A model generated the notes under the pieces. That model was given only the letters and a program-made list of their open reading frames with translations, had not been told where the DNA came from and searched no databases. The position numbers and the translations under genes were made by a program. DNA of 7,146 bases from Roseimaritima sp. (GTDB lineage: Bacteria > Planctomycetota > Planctomycetia > Pirellulales > Pirellulaceae), in the NCBI GenBank assembly GCA_007124075.1, contig SLFV01000586.1, positions 1 to 7,146 on the forward strand, in the 5' to 3' direction. Below, piece after piece: positions 1-6,884 of this stretch (its first letter is position 1; each line of letters starts with the position of its first letter).

Positions 1-568
1 CGAGGGATTGCGGAACCGATATGGCCGCACAACTTACGGCCAAAGCTGCTTACTGGCTCGCCGCCTGGTCGAAGCCGGGGTCAAATTCGTTACGGTTTAT
101 TTTTCCAAATCGATCGGGGGGCGGAGGGTCAATGACGGCGGCTGGGATACGCATGGCTTTGATGACACTCGGATGTACAAGATTGTTGACAAGTATCAAC
201 ATCCGATGACCGATCAGACGCTACCGACATTGTTGGATGACCTTGAAGATCGAGGCATGCTGGACGACACCTTGGTTGTGTGGATGGGCGAATTCGGGCG
301 GACTCCCAAAATTAACAAAAACGTTAGTCGGGATCATTGGCCACAGTGTTACACCGCCTTGTTGGCTGGCGGCGGCACTAAACGAGGATTTGTTTACGGG
401 GCCTCCGATGCTCACGGCATGTTTCCTGACAAACACCCTGTGCGTCCAGAGGATCTCGCGGCGACGATTTACTCGCTGATGGGCATTAACCCAGAGACCG
501 AGGTTTATGATCGCGGAAACCGCCCCTTGGCGATTGCAGGTAAACCGATTTCAGAGGTGTTCGCATGA
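1..568 (+). CDS. DUF1501 family protein, C-terminal part (5' end outside window)
   Basis: Open from the left edge (reading frame starts at base 2) to a TGA at 566-568, giving 188 visible residues. Seen: GGWDTH (137-154), GEFGRTP (287-307) and RDHWP (329-343). These are the landmark motifs of DUF1501 proteins, which belong to the alkaline-phosphatase/sulfatase-like fold; their His and Asp residues resemble metal ligands of that fold. Family knowledge: DUF1501 proteins are very abundant in planctomycetes, are often exported through a Tat-type leader (here outside the window), and are usually encoded next to planctomycete cytochrome-domain proteins. Their substrate is mostly unknown. A short basic stretch (SKSIGGRRVND) sits just before GGWDTH and may be a small insertion. 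The stop overlaps the start of the next gene by four bases, so the two are probably co-translated. Family assignment is firm; enzymatic function is not known. Confidence 0.95.
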   Translation, partial: EGLRNRYGRTTYGQSCLLARRLVEAGVKFVTVYFSKSIGGRRVNDGGWDTHGFDDTRMYKIVDKYQHPMTDQTLPTLLDDLEDRGMLDDTLVVWMGEFGRTPKINKNVSRDHWPQCYTALLAGGGTKRGFVYGASDAHGMFPDKHPVRPEDLAATIYSLMGINPETEVYDRGNRPLAIAGKPISEVFA

Positions 569-2562
569 TGGCTCGGGCGGTGGTCTTGACGATTACGGTG
601 GCGCTGACAGTGGTAGGCCTATCCTGGGCGGAGCAAACGCCAGCGACGGGCCGCGTGCCCGCGACGATCGAGGAATTAGAGCACGAACTGCGGTCGCTGG
701 TCGAACAGGCGGCTTCCTTGCAGCAACAGATTCGCGGGCAACGCAAGGTGGTAAGTGATCAAGACGTCATGATGAAAACAAAAGTCGGCCAACTGGAGCG
801 ATTGGAACAGCGACAAGAACAGTTAAAAAAGGAACTGGTCGATGCACGAAAGACCTTGCAGGAAAAACATAAAGAAAAAATGGAGAGGCTGACCGCTGTC
901 AAAGCAGCACAGGCTGAACTGAAAAAGGCTCAGGAACGATTAGCCGCTGCCGAATCAATGGCGAAAGAAGCCAGCCAAGCCGTGCTGACCAGTCAGCAAA
1001 CGGCAACCGACCTGGAAAACCAGTTGAAAGAACTGGAACCCCAACGAATCCCATTGCAGCAGGAAGCAAAACAAGCCAGCCAGGCAAGTCAGGCGGTTCA
1101 CGCAGATTTAAACGAATTGGAGCGACGGCTGATCGCGCATCAGAACCAGCAAAGCAAAGTGCAACTTGATATCGAGAATCGATTGCGACAGGAAGGACGA
1201 TGGGTATCTTTTAAACAGAAGATCGCCCCCATTTTCCAGAAGCATTGCGTAGCCTGCCATAATGTTGCCAATCCCCAAGGTCGTTACAACATGGCGAGCT
1301 ATCAAGCGCTGATGGCCCCCGGCGAGTCCGGATTGGCAATCATTGCCGAAGACGCTGCGGGTTCTCCCTTGTACCAATATTTGCTCGACGGCTGGATGCC
1401 CTACGAAACCGATCCGCTGATTGAAACGGAGATCGAGTTGGTTCGCCAGTGGATTGACCTGGGAGCCCGTTTGGATCATCTGGTCGATCCTGCTGCGCCG
1501 CTGATTCGTTATATTCCTCGTCCGCAACAGCCCCCAGCACCAGAACGTTATCGGTCACCCGTGCCGGTAACGGCCATGGCGGTTGATGCAGAGCAAAGGT
1601 TCTTGGCGGTCTCGGGTTATCGCGAGGTGCTATTGTGGGCGTTGGACGATTCGCCCCGACTGATTCAGCGTTTTGGCGATGTGGCTGAACGAATTTACGG
1701 CTTGGATTTCCACCCATCGGGCGATTGGTTGGCCGTTGCAGCGGGAACCCCCGGACAGTTCGGCGAGGTGCAGTTGATCCGGGTTGATAACCCTGTCGAA
1801 GCTCGGATCCATTTGTGGGCTAGCGAGGACGTGATGTTTGATGCTGCGTTTTCCCCCGCCGGTGATCGCCTAGCTGCCTGCAGCGCAGACGGATCGATCG
1901 TTTTGTTCGAACGCGACGAACAAAATCGACAAGCCAAATCTGCGTTTGACGGATCAACGGTGATTTATAGTCCCGATCATTCTGACTGGGTCCAGCAAAT
2001 CGCCTGGTCGCCCGACGGTCGTTGGCTGGCGACAGCCAGTCGTGATAAAACGGCCAAGGTATTCGATGGTAAGACCGGCCAGTTGCAGCGTACTTTCAGC
2101 GCGCATAACCAACCGGTTCAGGCAGTTGCGTTTTTGGATAACGACACGATAGCAACGGGGGGCGAAGACCAACGTCTGCGGATTTGGTCCCGCACCGACG
2201 GCAAGCAAGCCAGAGCGATCGCCGGGTTCAACGGCCCCATCACCGACCTGCACGCAGTGAATGCAAAGGCATTGATCTCCGTGGGAACGGACCAACGTGT
2301 TCAGAGACATCTGGCAGATAGTGGCGAAAGATCGTTCGCATCATCGGCGTTGGGATCCTGGCTGTCGGTAGTCGTTGGCACCGCTGACGGTAAAACGATT
2401 TTCCTTGGCGATCAACAAGGCCGGGTTCATCGTCTCCGTGGTGAGAAGGAAACCACCGCGTTGTATCTGATGGCGATGCCTGCGGACGACAAACCAGAAA
2501 GCGTTCCAGGTGATTCCAAACCACAAGACCAGGACGCATCCCCAGAACAAGACGAACAGTAG
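565..2562 (+). CDS. Exported coiled-coil / c-type haem (planctomycete cytochrome C) / WD40 repeat protein
   Basis: 665 residues. The ATG at 565 overlaps the upstream stop as ATGA; a second ATG follows at once (568). Residues 1-22 are a hydrophobic signal peptide ending in LSWA, so the mature protein should be outside the cytoplasm. Residues about 33-210 are rich in Gln, Glu, Lys and Ala with heptad-like spacing and form a long coiled coil. Residues about 214-305 form a planctomycete-type cytochrome c domain: CVACH at 228-232 binds haem covalently, Met278 in GWMPYE is the likely distal ligand, and WIDLGA (296-301) is the usual end motif. Residues about 330-625 contain about seven WD40-like blades with repeated SPDG/SPAG turns, likely a beta-propeller. 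The tail after residue 640 is acidic. Known: such cytochrome/WD40 proteins accompany DUF1501 and DUF1549/DUF1553 genes in planctomycetes. Role in electron transfer or in scaffolding a periplasmic complex is inference. Confidence 0.93.
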   Translation: MMARAVVLTITVALTVVGLSWAEQTPATGRVPATIEELEHELRSLVEQAASLQQQIRGQRKVVSDQDVMMKTKVGQLERLEQRQEQLKKELVDARKTLQEKHKEKMERLTAVKAAQAELKKAQERLAAAESMAKEASQAVLTSQQTATDLENQLKELEPQRIPLQQEAKQASQASQAVHADLNELERRLIAHQNQQSKVQLDIENRLRQEGRWVSFKQKIAPIFQKHCVACHNVANPQGRYNMASYQALMAPGESGLAIIAEDAAGSPLYQYLLDGWMPYETDPLIETEIELVRQWIDLGARLDHLVDPAAPLIRYIPRPQQPPAPERYRSPVPVTAMAVDAEQRFLAVSGYREVLLWALDDSPRLIQRFGDVAERIYGLDFHPSGDWLAVAAGTPGQFGEVQLIRVDNPVEARIHLWASEDVMFDAAFSPAGDRLAACSADGSIVLFERDEQNRQAKSAFDGSTVIYSPDHSDWVQQIAWSPDGRWLATASRDKTAKVFDGKTGQLQRTFSAHNQPVQAVAFLDNDTIATGGEDQRLRIWSRTDGKQARAIAGFNGPITDLHAVNAKALISVGTDQRVQRHLADSGERSFASSALGSWLSVVVGTADGKTIFLGDQQGRVHRLRGEKETTALYLMAMPADDKPESVPGDSKPQDQDASPEQDEQ

Positions 2563-2564
2563 AA

Positions 2565-2609
2565 ACACGTCGACCTCGGCTAACTCCTTGCGCGGCAAGA
2601 ACGGCGTGT
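2565..2609. terminator. Nested inverted repeat between convergent genes, possible bidirectional terminator
   Basis: The 50-base gap between the two convergent stop codons contains an outer stem ACACGTCG (2565-2572) pairing with CGGCGTGT (2602-2609), eight pairs including one G-T wobble. Inside lies a hairpin CTTGC (2587-2591) / GCAAG (2595-2599) with a 3-base loop. No long T-run follows on either strand, so it does not fit a classic intrinsic terminator. Position between converging genes is the main reason to suspect a termination role. Confidence 0.25.
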
Positions 2610-2612
2610 CGG

Positions 2613-4991
2613 CTACAACATATCCAGGGGATCGATATCGATCACATACTGAATGTCGTCCTTAGGATTTGGCCGCCATCCGTCGCATGCTCTGCGAATG
2701 GTTTCGCCAAGCGGCTTGGGCTCGGTCGCTTGCAGCATGACATGAAAGCGATATTTACCGCGCAGCTTTGCGATCGGCGGGGTTGCCGGCCCAAGAATCC
2801 GAACCTCGCTGCGAAGCTGTCCTTTTGCGATCTCCAAACGTTGCACCAAGGCATCAGCGAATGCTTCCGTCGAAGCTTCCGAAGGTCCACGAATGATGAT
2901 TCGCGCCAAACAGCCTAGTGGCGGGTAATTGTATTTCTGCCGCTGTTGCATTTCGGTTTCAGCAAACTGACGATAGTCATGTTGGGAAGCGGCTTGGATC
3001 GCGGGATGCTCCGGGGAGAACGTTTGCACAATTACGCGCCCGCCGCGCTGTCCGCGCCCCGTACGCCCGGCGACTTGGGTTACGAGCTGAAAGGTCCTCT
3101 CGGCGGCCCGAAAGTCAGGGAAGTGCAGGGCACTATCCGCATTGATGACCCCCACCAACAACACATTGGGAAAATCCAAACCCTTGGCAATCATCTGGGT
3201 TCCCAGCAGAATCTGCAATTTTCCGCTGCGAAATTCACCCAGCGTTCGTTCATGGCTGCCGGGTCGACGCATCGTATCGCTATCCATTCGGGCGATCGAA
3301 GCCTGCGGAAATCGCGCTTTCAGCTCCTGCTCCAACCGCTGAGTGCCCAATCCACTGAAACGAATTGCCTCGAAGCGACAAATGGGGCACCATGGTGGAG
3401 TAGTGATTTGGTAGTCACAGTAATGGCAAACGGCTTTCGCGCCATCGCGGTGATGAGTCAGCGGCAGATCGCAATCTGGACAGGTCACGACATGCCCACA
3501 CGAAGGGCATTGGATCGAAGTCGCAAACCCGCGACGATTTAACAGCAAAATAACTTGGCCCGATTCCCGTAGCGTTTCATGAATCGCCAGCAGCAGGGGT
3601 CGACTGACGGCCCCGGAACTCCGTTCGCTGGGCGTTCGCATATCGATTAGCTGCACGTGTGGCATCGGTCGCTGTGCGATCCGCGAATCGAGCGAAAGCA
3701 GTTTCGCGTTGCCCGTCCGCGCCGCATGCCAGGTTTCAAGCGACGGGGTCGCGCTGCCTAAAATCAGCGGGATTTTTTCAATCTGGGCACGTACAATCGC
3801 GACACGACGCGCGTGGTATCGTGGAACGGTCTCTTGCTTGAAGGATGCTTCATGTTCTTCGTCTAAAATAATTAACCCGGGGCAGGGCAGGGGGGCGAAC
3901 ACGGCGCTGCGAGCCCCGATGACGACCTGCACTTTGCCGCTACGGATTTGTTGCCAATGCTGATGCCTTTCCACAGGACTCATTTGGCTATGCAAAACCG
4001 CGACCGACGGAAACCTCTCTTCAAAGCGATGCCTGGTCTGGGGCGTCAGACTAATTTCGGGTACCAGCACGATCGCTTGGCTCCCTTTGGCAACGACCGA
4101 TTCGATCGCCCGAATGTAAACTTCGGTCTTGCCACTGCCAGTGACCCCATGCAGCACGAACGTCGATGGCTTGTGTTTCGCGATCGCTTCGTTAATTGCT
4201 TGCAGCGCTGCGGCTTGGTCTGGGGTAAGGGTTGGAATCTCGACCGCCTGGTGGATCGCCTTACCAGTCCGGCGACCGGCACCGATCAATACACGGCGGG
4301 CTTCGGCCAGAAGAAAGCCCTTTTTCCGAACCTCTCGCACGGGACCTTCGGTACACTTCGCGGAAACCGCCAGTTCTACAGCGGTCAGGGGTCGTCCTGC
4401 GGCTAGCAAAGCCCTGATGATCGCCTGCTGTTTCATCGGCAGTTTTGAAACCTGAGCGTCATCCAAGGCTGGCGGAGCCGGTGAGAAAAATACCTGCTCG
4501 CGGGTCCCCGCACCGGTACGCACACCCGAGGGGATCAACGTATCAAAAACCTGGCCCGGTGGAGCCTGATAGTAATGGCTCATCCACATCACAAGCTTCA
4601 CCAGGCTCGGGTCGCACAAGGATGCTGGATCGCAGAGTTCAACGATGGCCTTTAACCCCCGACTGGGTCGCGGGATGGTCTCTATCCCGACACACCAACC
4701 CACCACGCTGCGATCGCGTCTCCCCAAGGGCACACGCACTCTCATTCCCGCCGCAACGGTTCCTTGCAAAGTGGCAGGAATTTGATAGTGGAACGGGCCA
4801 TAGGGAGGTTCTGCGAAAACGACCGCCGCCGCCTCCTGCTCGCCTTGCGCGTCAAGCTCCCACGGGGGAGGCTCGGTTTCGAACAACTCCGCCTGTCGAT
4901 CCGGACGATTAGGGGGCGGTAGATCCGCTGGCATATTCATAGGCCATGCAACAATTGCATCGGGGCACGTTGGAATCTTTTCTGCCAACAT
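2613..4991 (-). CDS. priA: Primosomal protein N' (replication restart helicase PriA)
   Basis: PriA is a 3'-to-5' superfamily 2 DNA helicase that recognises stalled or collapsed forks and reloads the replicative helicase. From the ATG at 4991 it has 792 residues, somewhat longer than usual. Residues about 55-155 match the N-terminal 3'-DNA-binding domain. Walker A is GVTGSGKT (282-289), the DEEH box is at 377-380, motif V is GTQMIAKGLDFP (about 597-608), and motif VI is QVAGRTGRG (about 639-647). Eight cysteines (495, 498, 504, 507, 522, 525, 535, 538) form the two zinc sites inserted between the helicase lobes. The C-terminal end (IDIDPLDML) is typical. Start is uncertain: a TTG at 5009 is just two codons after an in-frame stop, and ATGs also occur at 4940 and 4934. 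None has a clear ribosome binding site. The first 50 or so residues are a low-similarity extension rich in Pro and acidic residues. The gene is intact and appears functional. Confidence 0.98.
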   Translation of the reverse strand: MLAEKIPTCPDAIVAWPMNMPADLPPPNRPDRQAELFETEPPPWELDAQGEQEAAAVVFAEPPYGPFHYQIPATLQGTVAAGMRVRVPLGRRDRSVVGWCVGIETIPRPSRGLKAIVELCDPASLCDPSLVKLVMWMSHYYQAPPGQVFDTLIPSGVRTGAGTREQVFFSPAPPALDDAQVSKLPMKQQAIIRALLAAGRPLTAVELAVSAKCTEGPVREVRKKGFLLAEARRVLIGAGRRTGKAIHQAVEIPTLTPDQAAALQAINEAIAKHKPSTFVLHGVTGSGKTEVYIRAIESVVAKGSQAIVLVPEISLTPQTRHRFEERFPSVAVLHSQMSPVERHQHWQQIRSGKVQVVIGARSAVFAPLPCPGLIILDEEHEASFKQETVPRYHARRVAIVRAQIEKIPLILGSATPSLETWHAARTGNAKLLSLDSRIAQRPMPHVQLIDMRTPSERSSGAVSRPLLLAIHETLRESGQVILLLNRRGFATSIQCPSCGHVVTCPDCDLPLTHHRDGAKAVCHYCDYQITTPPWCPICRFEAIRFSGLGTQRLEQELKARFPQASIARMDSDTMRRPGSHERTLGEFRSGKLQILLGTQMIAKGLDFPNVLLVGVINADSALHFPDFRAAERTFQLVTQVAGRTGRGQRGGRVIVQTFSPEHPAIQAASQHDYRQFAETEMQQRQKYNYPPLGCLARIIIRGPSEASTEAFADALVQRLEIAKGQLRSEVRILGPATPPIAKLRGKYRFHVMLQATEPKPLGETIRRACDGWRPNPKDDIQYVIDIDPLDML

Positions 4992-5027
4992 ATCGGTTTT
5001 CTGGATCAAAAGTCAGATCCCGTCGGT

Positions 5028-5041
5028 GGGGCAGGGGAGGG
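5028..5041 (+). other. G-rich tract, possible G-quadruplex
   Basis: GGGGCAGGGGAGGG on the + strand, preceded by GG and one T. There are three runs of three or more G plus one GG, so a three-tetrad quadruplex would be incomplete, but a two-tetrad form is possible. It lies immediately upstream of the priA start region, where it would be in the template strand for priA and the non-template strand for nadD. Confidence 0.3.
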
Positions 5042-5112
5042 CACATTGATTATTCCTGTCACGCTGTTATCAATGTTGGACTTTGGCAAGAACACCGTCG
5101 CAGCGTAATGAA

Positions 5113-5132
5113 ACAGGGGGCTGTCCCTTTTT
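5113..5132 (+). repeat. Short REP-like inverted repeat followed by a T-run
   Basis: ACAG (5113-5116), GGGG loop, CTGT (5121-5124), then CCC and five T (5128-5132). On the other strand it reads GGGACAGCCCCCTGT. It resembles the short GC-rich palindromes that are dispersed in bacterial intergenic DNA (REP-type), but only one copy is in this window. Alternatively it could be a weak attenuator-like hairpin in the nadD leader. The 4-bp stem is short, so either reading is tentative. Confidence 0.3.
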
Positions 5133-5172
5133 CAACATACTGTCAGGTCACCACATCTGCACAATTTCGCTT

Positions 5173-5178
5173 GGGGAG
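5173..5178 (+). promoter_or_regulatory. Ribosome binding site of nadD
   Basis: GGGGAG lies eight bases before the ATG at 5187. It is the clearest Shine-Dalgarno sequence in the window and fixes the nadD start. Confidence 0.8.
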
Positions 5179-5186
5179 CATTCGCG

Positions 5187-5807
5187 ATGTTTGGAAAAGT
5201 TGGGATTCTGGGCGGTTCATTTGATCCAATCCATTACGGACATTTATGGATCGCCAATCACGCTTTCGAGCAACTGCACCTTGACAGTTTACGGATCATT
5301 CCCGCCGCCCAATCGCCGCTGAAACCTATCAACAGTCATGCCGACGCCCGCTGTCGTCTGGAAATGACGCAACTGGCAATCTCCGGGATCGATCAGTGGA
5401 CAGTTGATGACTGCGAAATTCAACGTGGAGGCACCAGTTTTACGTTGGACACGGTGCTGCACCTGCGGCGACAGTTCCCTGGCAATCAGTGGTACTTGAT
5501 CGTCGGTGCCGACTCCGTCGCTTCGTTACCCCTGTGGCATCAACCCGAAGAACTACTGCGTTGCGTCACTTTGGCTGCGGTCCAACGTGCATCCGACCCA
5601 CCGATCGACTACGGCGTGATCGAGAAGCTTGCTGATGCTGAGGTCGCGAAAAAGTGCCGCAGCGCAGCGGTTACGATGCCATTGATCTCGCTTTCCAGCA
5701 GTGACATCCGACAGCGAATTGCCGCTGGTCGAAACATCCGTTTCATGACGCCAAGCGCCGTCCAGGCGTACATTGCGTCCGCCAACCTGTACCGCCACGC
5801 GCAATGA
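5187..5807 (+). CDS. nadD: Nicotinate-nucleotide adenylyltransferase (NadD)
   Basis: Cytoplasmic enzyme of NAD biosynthesis that joins nicotinate mononucleotide and ATP to give nicotinate adenine dinucleotide and pyrophosphate. The 206 residues match the usual family length of about 190-220. Seen: the N-terminal nucleotide-binding motif GGSFDPIHYGH (9-19) containing HxGH (16-19); the conserved GADSVASLPLWHQPEELL segment (107-124), which belongs to the substrate-binding core; and SSSDIR (170-175), matching the second nucleotidyltransferase motif normally written SSTxIR, with Ser in place of Thr. The ATG at 5187 is supported by GGGGAG eight bases upstream and by the conserved motif beginning five residues in. 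Divergent from priA and convergent with the next gene. In many bacteria nadD lies beside rsfS or obg/proB, but none of these is visible here. Confidence 0.97.
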   Translation: MFGKVGILGGSFDPIHYGHLWIANHAFEQLHLDSLRIIPAAQSPLKPINSHADARCRLEMTQLAISGIDQWTVDDCEIQRGGTSFTLDTVLHLRRQFPGNQWYLIVGADSVASLPLWHQPEELLRCVTLAAVQRASDPPIDYGVIEKLADAEVAKKCRSAAVTMPLISLSSSDIRQRIAAGRNIRFMTPSAVQAYIASANLYRHAQ

Positions 5808-5848
5808 TGCAGGCGACTGCGGTGCCAGCGATCTCGCCGACCCGCACG

Positions 5849-6541
5849 CTACCGCCAATTCGCGTCCATACCCAAACGCGACTTGAGCGACTCGAATTGA
5901 TCCAAGTACTTTTCACTGCTGCAGTGGATGTGTTCCGCCTCGGTGATGAACCGCAATTTCGGATCAGGGTAGACATCCGCAGCGATCAAGATGTTTTCGA
6001 ATTGGGTTAACGGTTGCCCGTAAGCGATCAGCATCTTGTGCTCGTCAAACTGCACCTCTTGCCGCATCCGAGGATTCAGGACCGCAATTCCGGTGCAACC
6101 GTCGTTCAGCAGCAGGTCTTCAAAGTCCAGCAAGGTACTTTTCAGCACCGGAATATCAATGTGCTCGCGATACAGATCTTGATCCCGCGAACCTGCTTGG
6201 TGGCTTGATTCCAGTACCACATCTACCACCGGGCCTAATGGATCCAGCAGGTCCAGAAACAAATCCATCAGCCCCTTGCGCGTCGCGGCGGCCATCAGCA
6301 CCGGGACGACAAAACCGTTGGCGTCATCACGATACTCGTCGTGGCGAAAGCCTTGTTTGGGAACGATTTGCAGATCGTACGAGGGTCGAATCGCATTGGT
6401 CAGATAGAAAGAATCGTATCGATCGATTCCCATGTGGGTTTGTAATTCTTCATCGGTTAGCCGCTCAAACCCCTCCGCGGAACCGACAATCGCTTGCTCT
6501 TCTGGAGCAGAGCTTCTGAAGATGCGTTTAAGAAATCCCAT
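5849..6541 (-). CDS. Hypothetical protein, about 230 residues, unrecognised
   Basis: I do not recognise a family. The chosen ATG at 6541 gives 230 residues beginning MGFLKRIFRSS, a short basic amphipathic start. A longer version from a GTG at 6628 would add 29 residues that are Gly/Ser-rich and look non-coding. No signal peptide, transmembrane segment, CxxC or nucleotide-binding motif is seen. The protein is acidic with mixed hydrophobic segments such as GFVVPVLMAAATRKGLMDLF (about residues 76-95), then VVDVVLESSHQ (about 104-114) and CTGIAVLNP (about 148-156), suggesting an alpha/beta soluble domain. It is Asp-, Glu- and Leu-rich, with codon use like its neighbours, so it is probably a real gene rather than a shadow frame. 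Its stop lies 41 bases from the end of convergent nadD. It may be co-transcribed with the NrnA-type gene upstream on the same strand. No function can be assigned. Confidence 0.75.
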   Translation of the reverse strand: MGFLKRIFRSSAPEEQAIVGSAEGFERLTDEELQTHMGIDRYDSFYLTNAIRPSYDLQIVPKQGFRHDEYRDDANGFVVPVLMAAATRKGLMDLFLDLLDPLGPVVDVVLESSHQAGSRDQDLYREHIDIPVLKSTLLDFEDLLLNDGCTGIAVLNPRMRQEVQFDEHKMLIAYGQPLTQFENILIAADVYPDPKLRFITEAEHIHCSSEKYLDQFESLKSRLGMDANWR

Positions 6542-6649
6542 TACGTTGGTCTCGTAGAAAATACCTGTGCCATGACCCCACGGGCCGGATCTTCCGATTT
6601 CCCCTGTGCTACCAGAACGGTAGGTCACGTCAACGCTGGGATTTGCGTG

Positions 6650-6678
6650 GATCTAGCCAAACCAATGAATTCGATCAA
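6650..6678 (-). promoter_or_regulatory. Possible sigma70-like promoter for the 230-residue protein
   Basis: On the - strand TTGATC (6678-6673) and TAGATC (6655-6650) are separated by exactly 17 bases. The match to TTGACA/TATAAT is 4 of 6 and 3 of 6. A start of transcription near 6643 would leave a leader of about 100 bases before the ATG at 6541. This is only a weak sequence match. Confidence 0.2.
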
Positions 6679-6786
6679 ATCGGCTTGAACGCTGCTGCTA
6701 CAATCGCTGCAGGCGGGAGGATTGGTATCCACTTTGGCTGCAAAGCAAATCCACCAGGGATGGGCTGCGTAAACCGGTAAGGTGAC

Positions 6787-6801
6787 GGGGCAGGGCAGGG
6801 G
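6787..6801 (+). repeat. G-rich 15-base repeat, second copy inside priA
   Basis: GGGGCAGGGCAGGGG here is identical to 3879-3893, which lies inside priA and encodes the segment just before the DEEH box. A related but shorter form is at 5028-5041. Low complexity makes chance plausible. Confidence 0.35.
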
Positions 6802-6838
6802 AAACCGATTTTTGCCGCAGCAAACAGAACGCACAACG

Positions 6839-6852
6839 CCCCGCAGCAGGGG
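6839..6852 (-). terminator. Weak hairpin downstream of the NrnA-type gene
   Basis: CCCC-GCAGCA-GGGG gives a four-pair GC stem 32 bases past the stop codon on the - strand. No T-run follows in the direction of transcription, so it is a poor intrinsic terminator; readthrough into the next - strand gene is likely. Confidence 0.2.
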
Positions 6853-6884
6853 ACCGCTGATGCCTTCCGAAAAAATTCTACGGG

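Larger units (their letters stand above)
4992..5186. promoter_or_regulatory. Divergent intergenic region between priA and nadD
   Basis: About 195 bases separate the outward-facing starts of priA (-) and nadD (+), so promoters for both should lie here. I could not identify a convincing -35/-10 pair on either strand. What it does hold is a G-rich tract (5028-5041), a short GC-rich inverted repeat followed by five T (5113-5132), and the nadD ribosome binding site. Assigning promoters by position is inference. Confidence 0.4.
6542..6884. other. Stretch without a convincing gene (343 bases)
   Basis: Between the NrnA-type stop and the chosen start of the 230-residue protein. It contains a G-rich tract (6787-6801), a small hairpin CCCC-GCAGCA-GGGG (6839-6852) soon after the NrnA-type stop, and minor inverted repeats (GGAT/ATCC at 6719-6730; CTTTG/CAAAG at 6732-6745). 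One - strand reading frame of 87 codons (6625-6888, TTG start) spans most of it. It is Cys/Pro-rich, matches nothing I know, and is not called as a gene. The stretch is probably leader and spacer sequence. Confidence 0.5.

Noticed and set aside
1108..1527. 139-codon - strand open frame within the cytochrome/WD40 gene
   Set aside because: It overlaps the haem domain coding region, which has clear conserved motifs on the + strand; no start signal or known motif in the antisense frame.
2630..2643. Perfect 14-base palindrome GATCGATATCGATC
   Set aside because: It is inside the 3' end of priA and is explained by the codons for the conserved Ile-Asp-Ile-Asp-Pro end; probably coincidental rather than an operator.
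2946..3542. 198-codon + strand open frame antisense to priA
   Set aside because: It lies fully inside the well-supported priA gene, shows no recognisable domain, and is rich in residues expected from a reverse-frame shadow.
4946..5224. 92-codon + strand frame across the priA-nadD gap
   Set aside because: It runs through the inverted repeat and into nadD in another frame, has no ribosome binding site, and its composition looks non-coding.
6542..6628. N-terminal extension of the 230-residue protein from GTG at 6628
   Set aside because: The added 29 residues are Gly/Ser-rich and unlike the rest of the protein, and the ATG at 6541 begins a sensible MGFLKRIF start. It remains possible only if the 4-base overlap chain is real.
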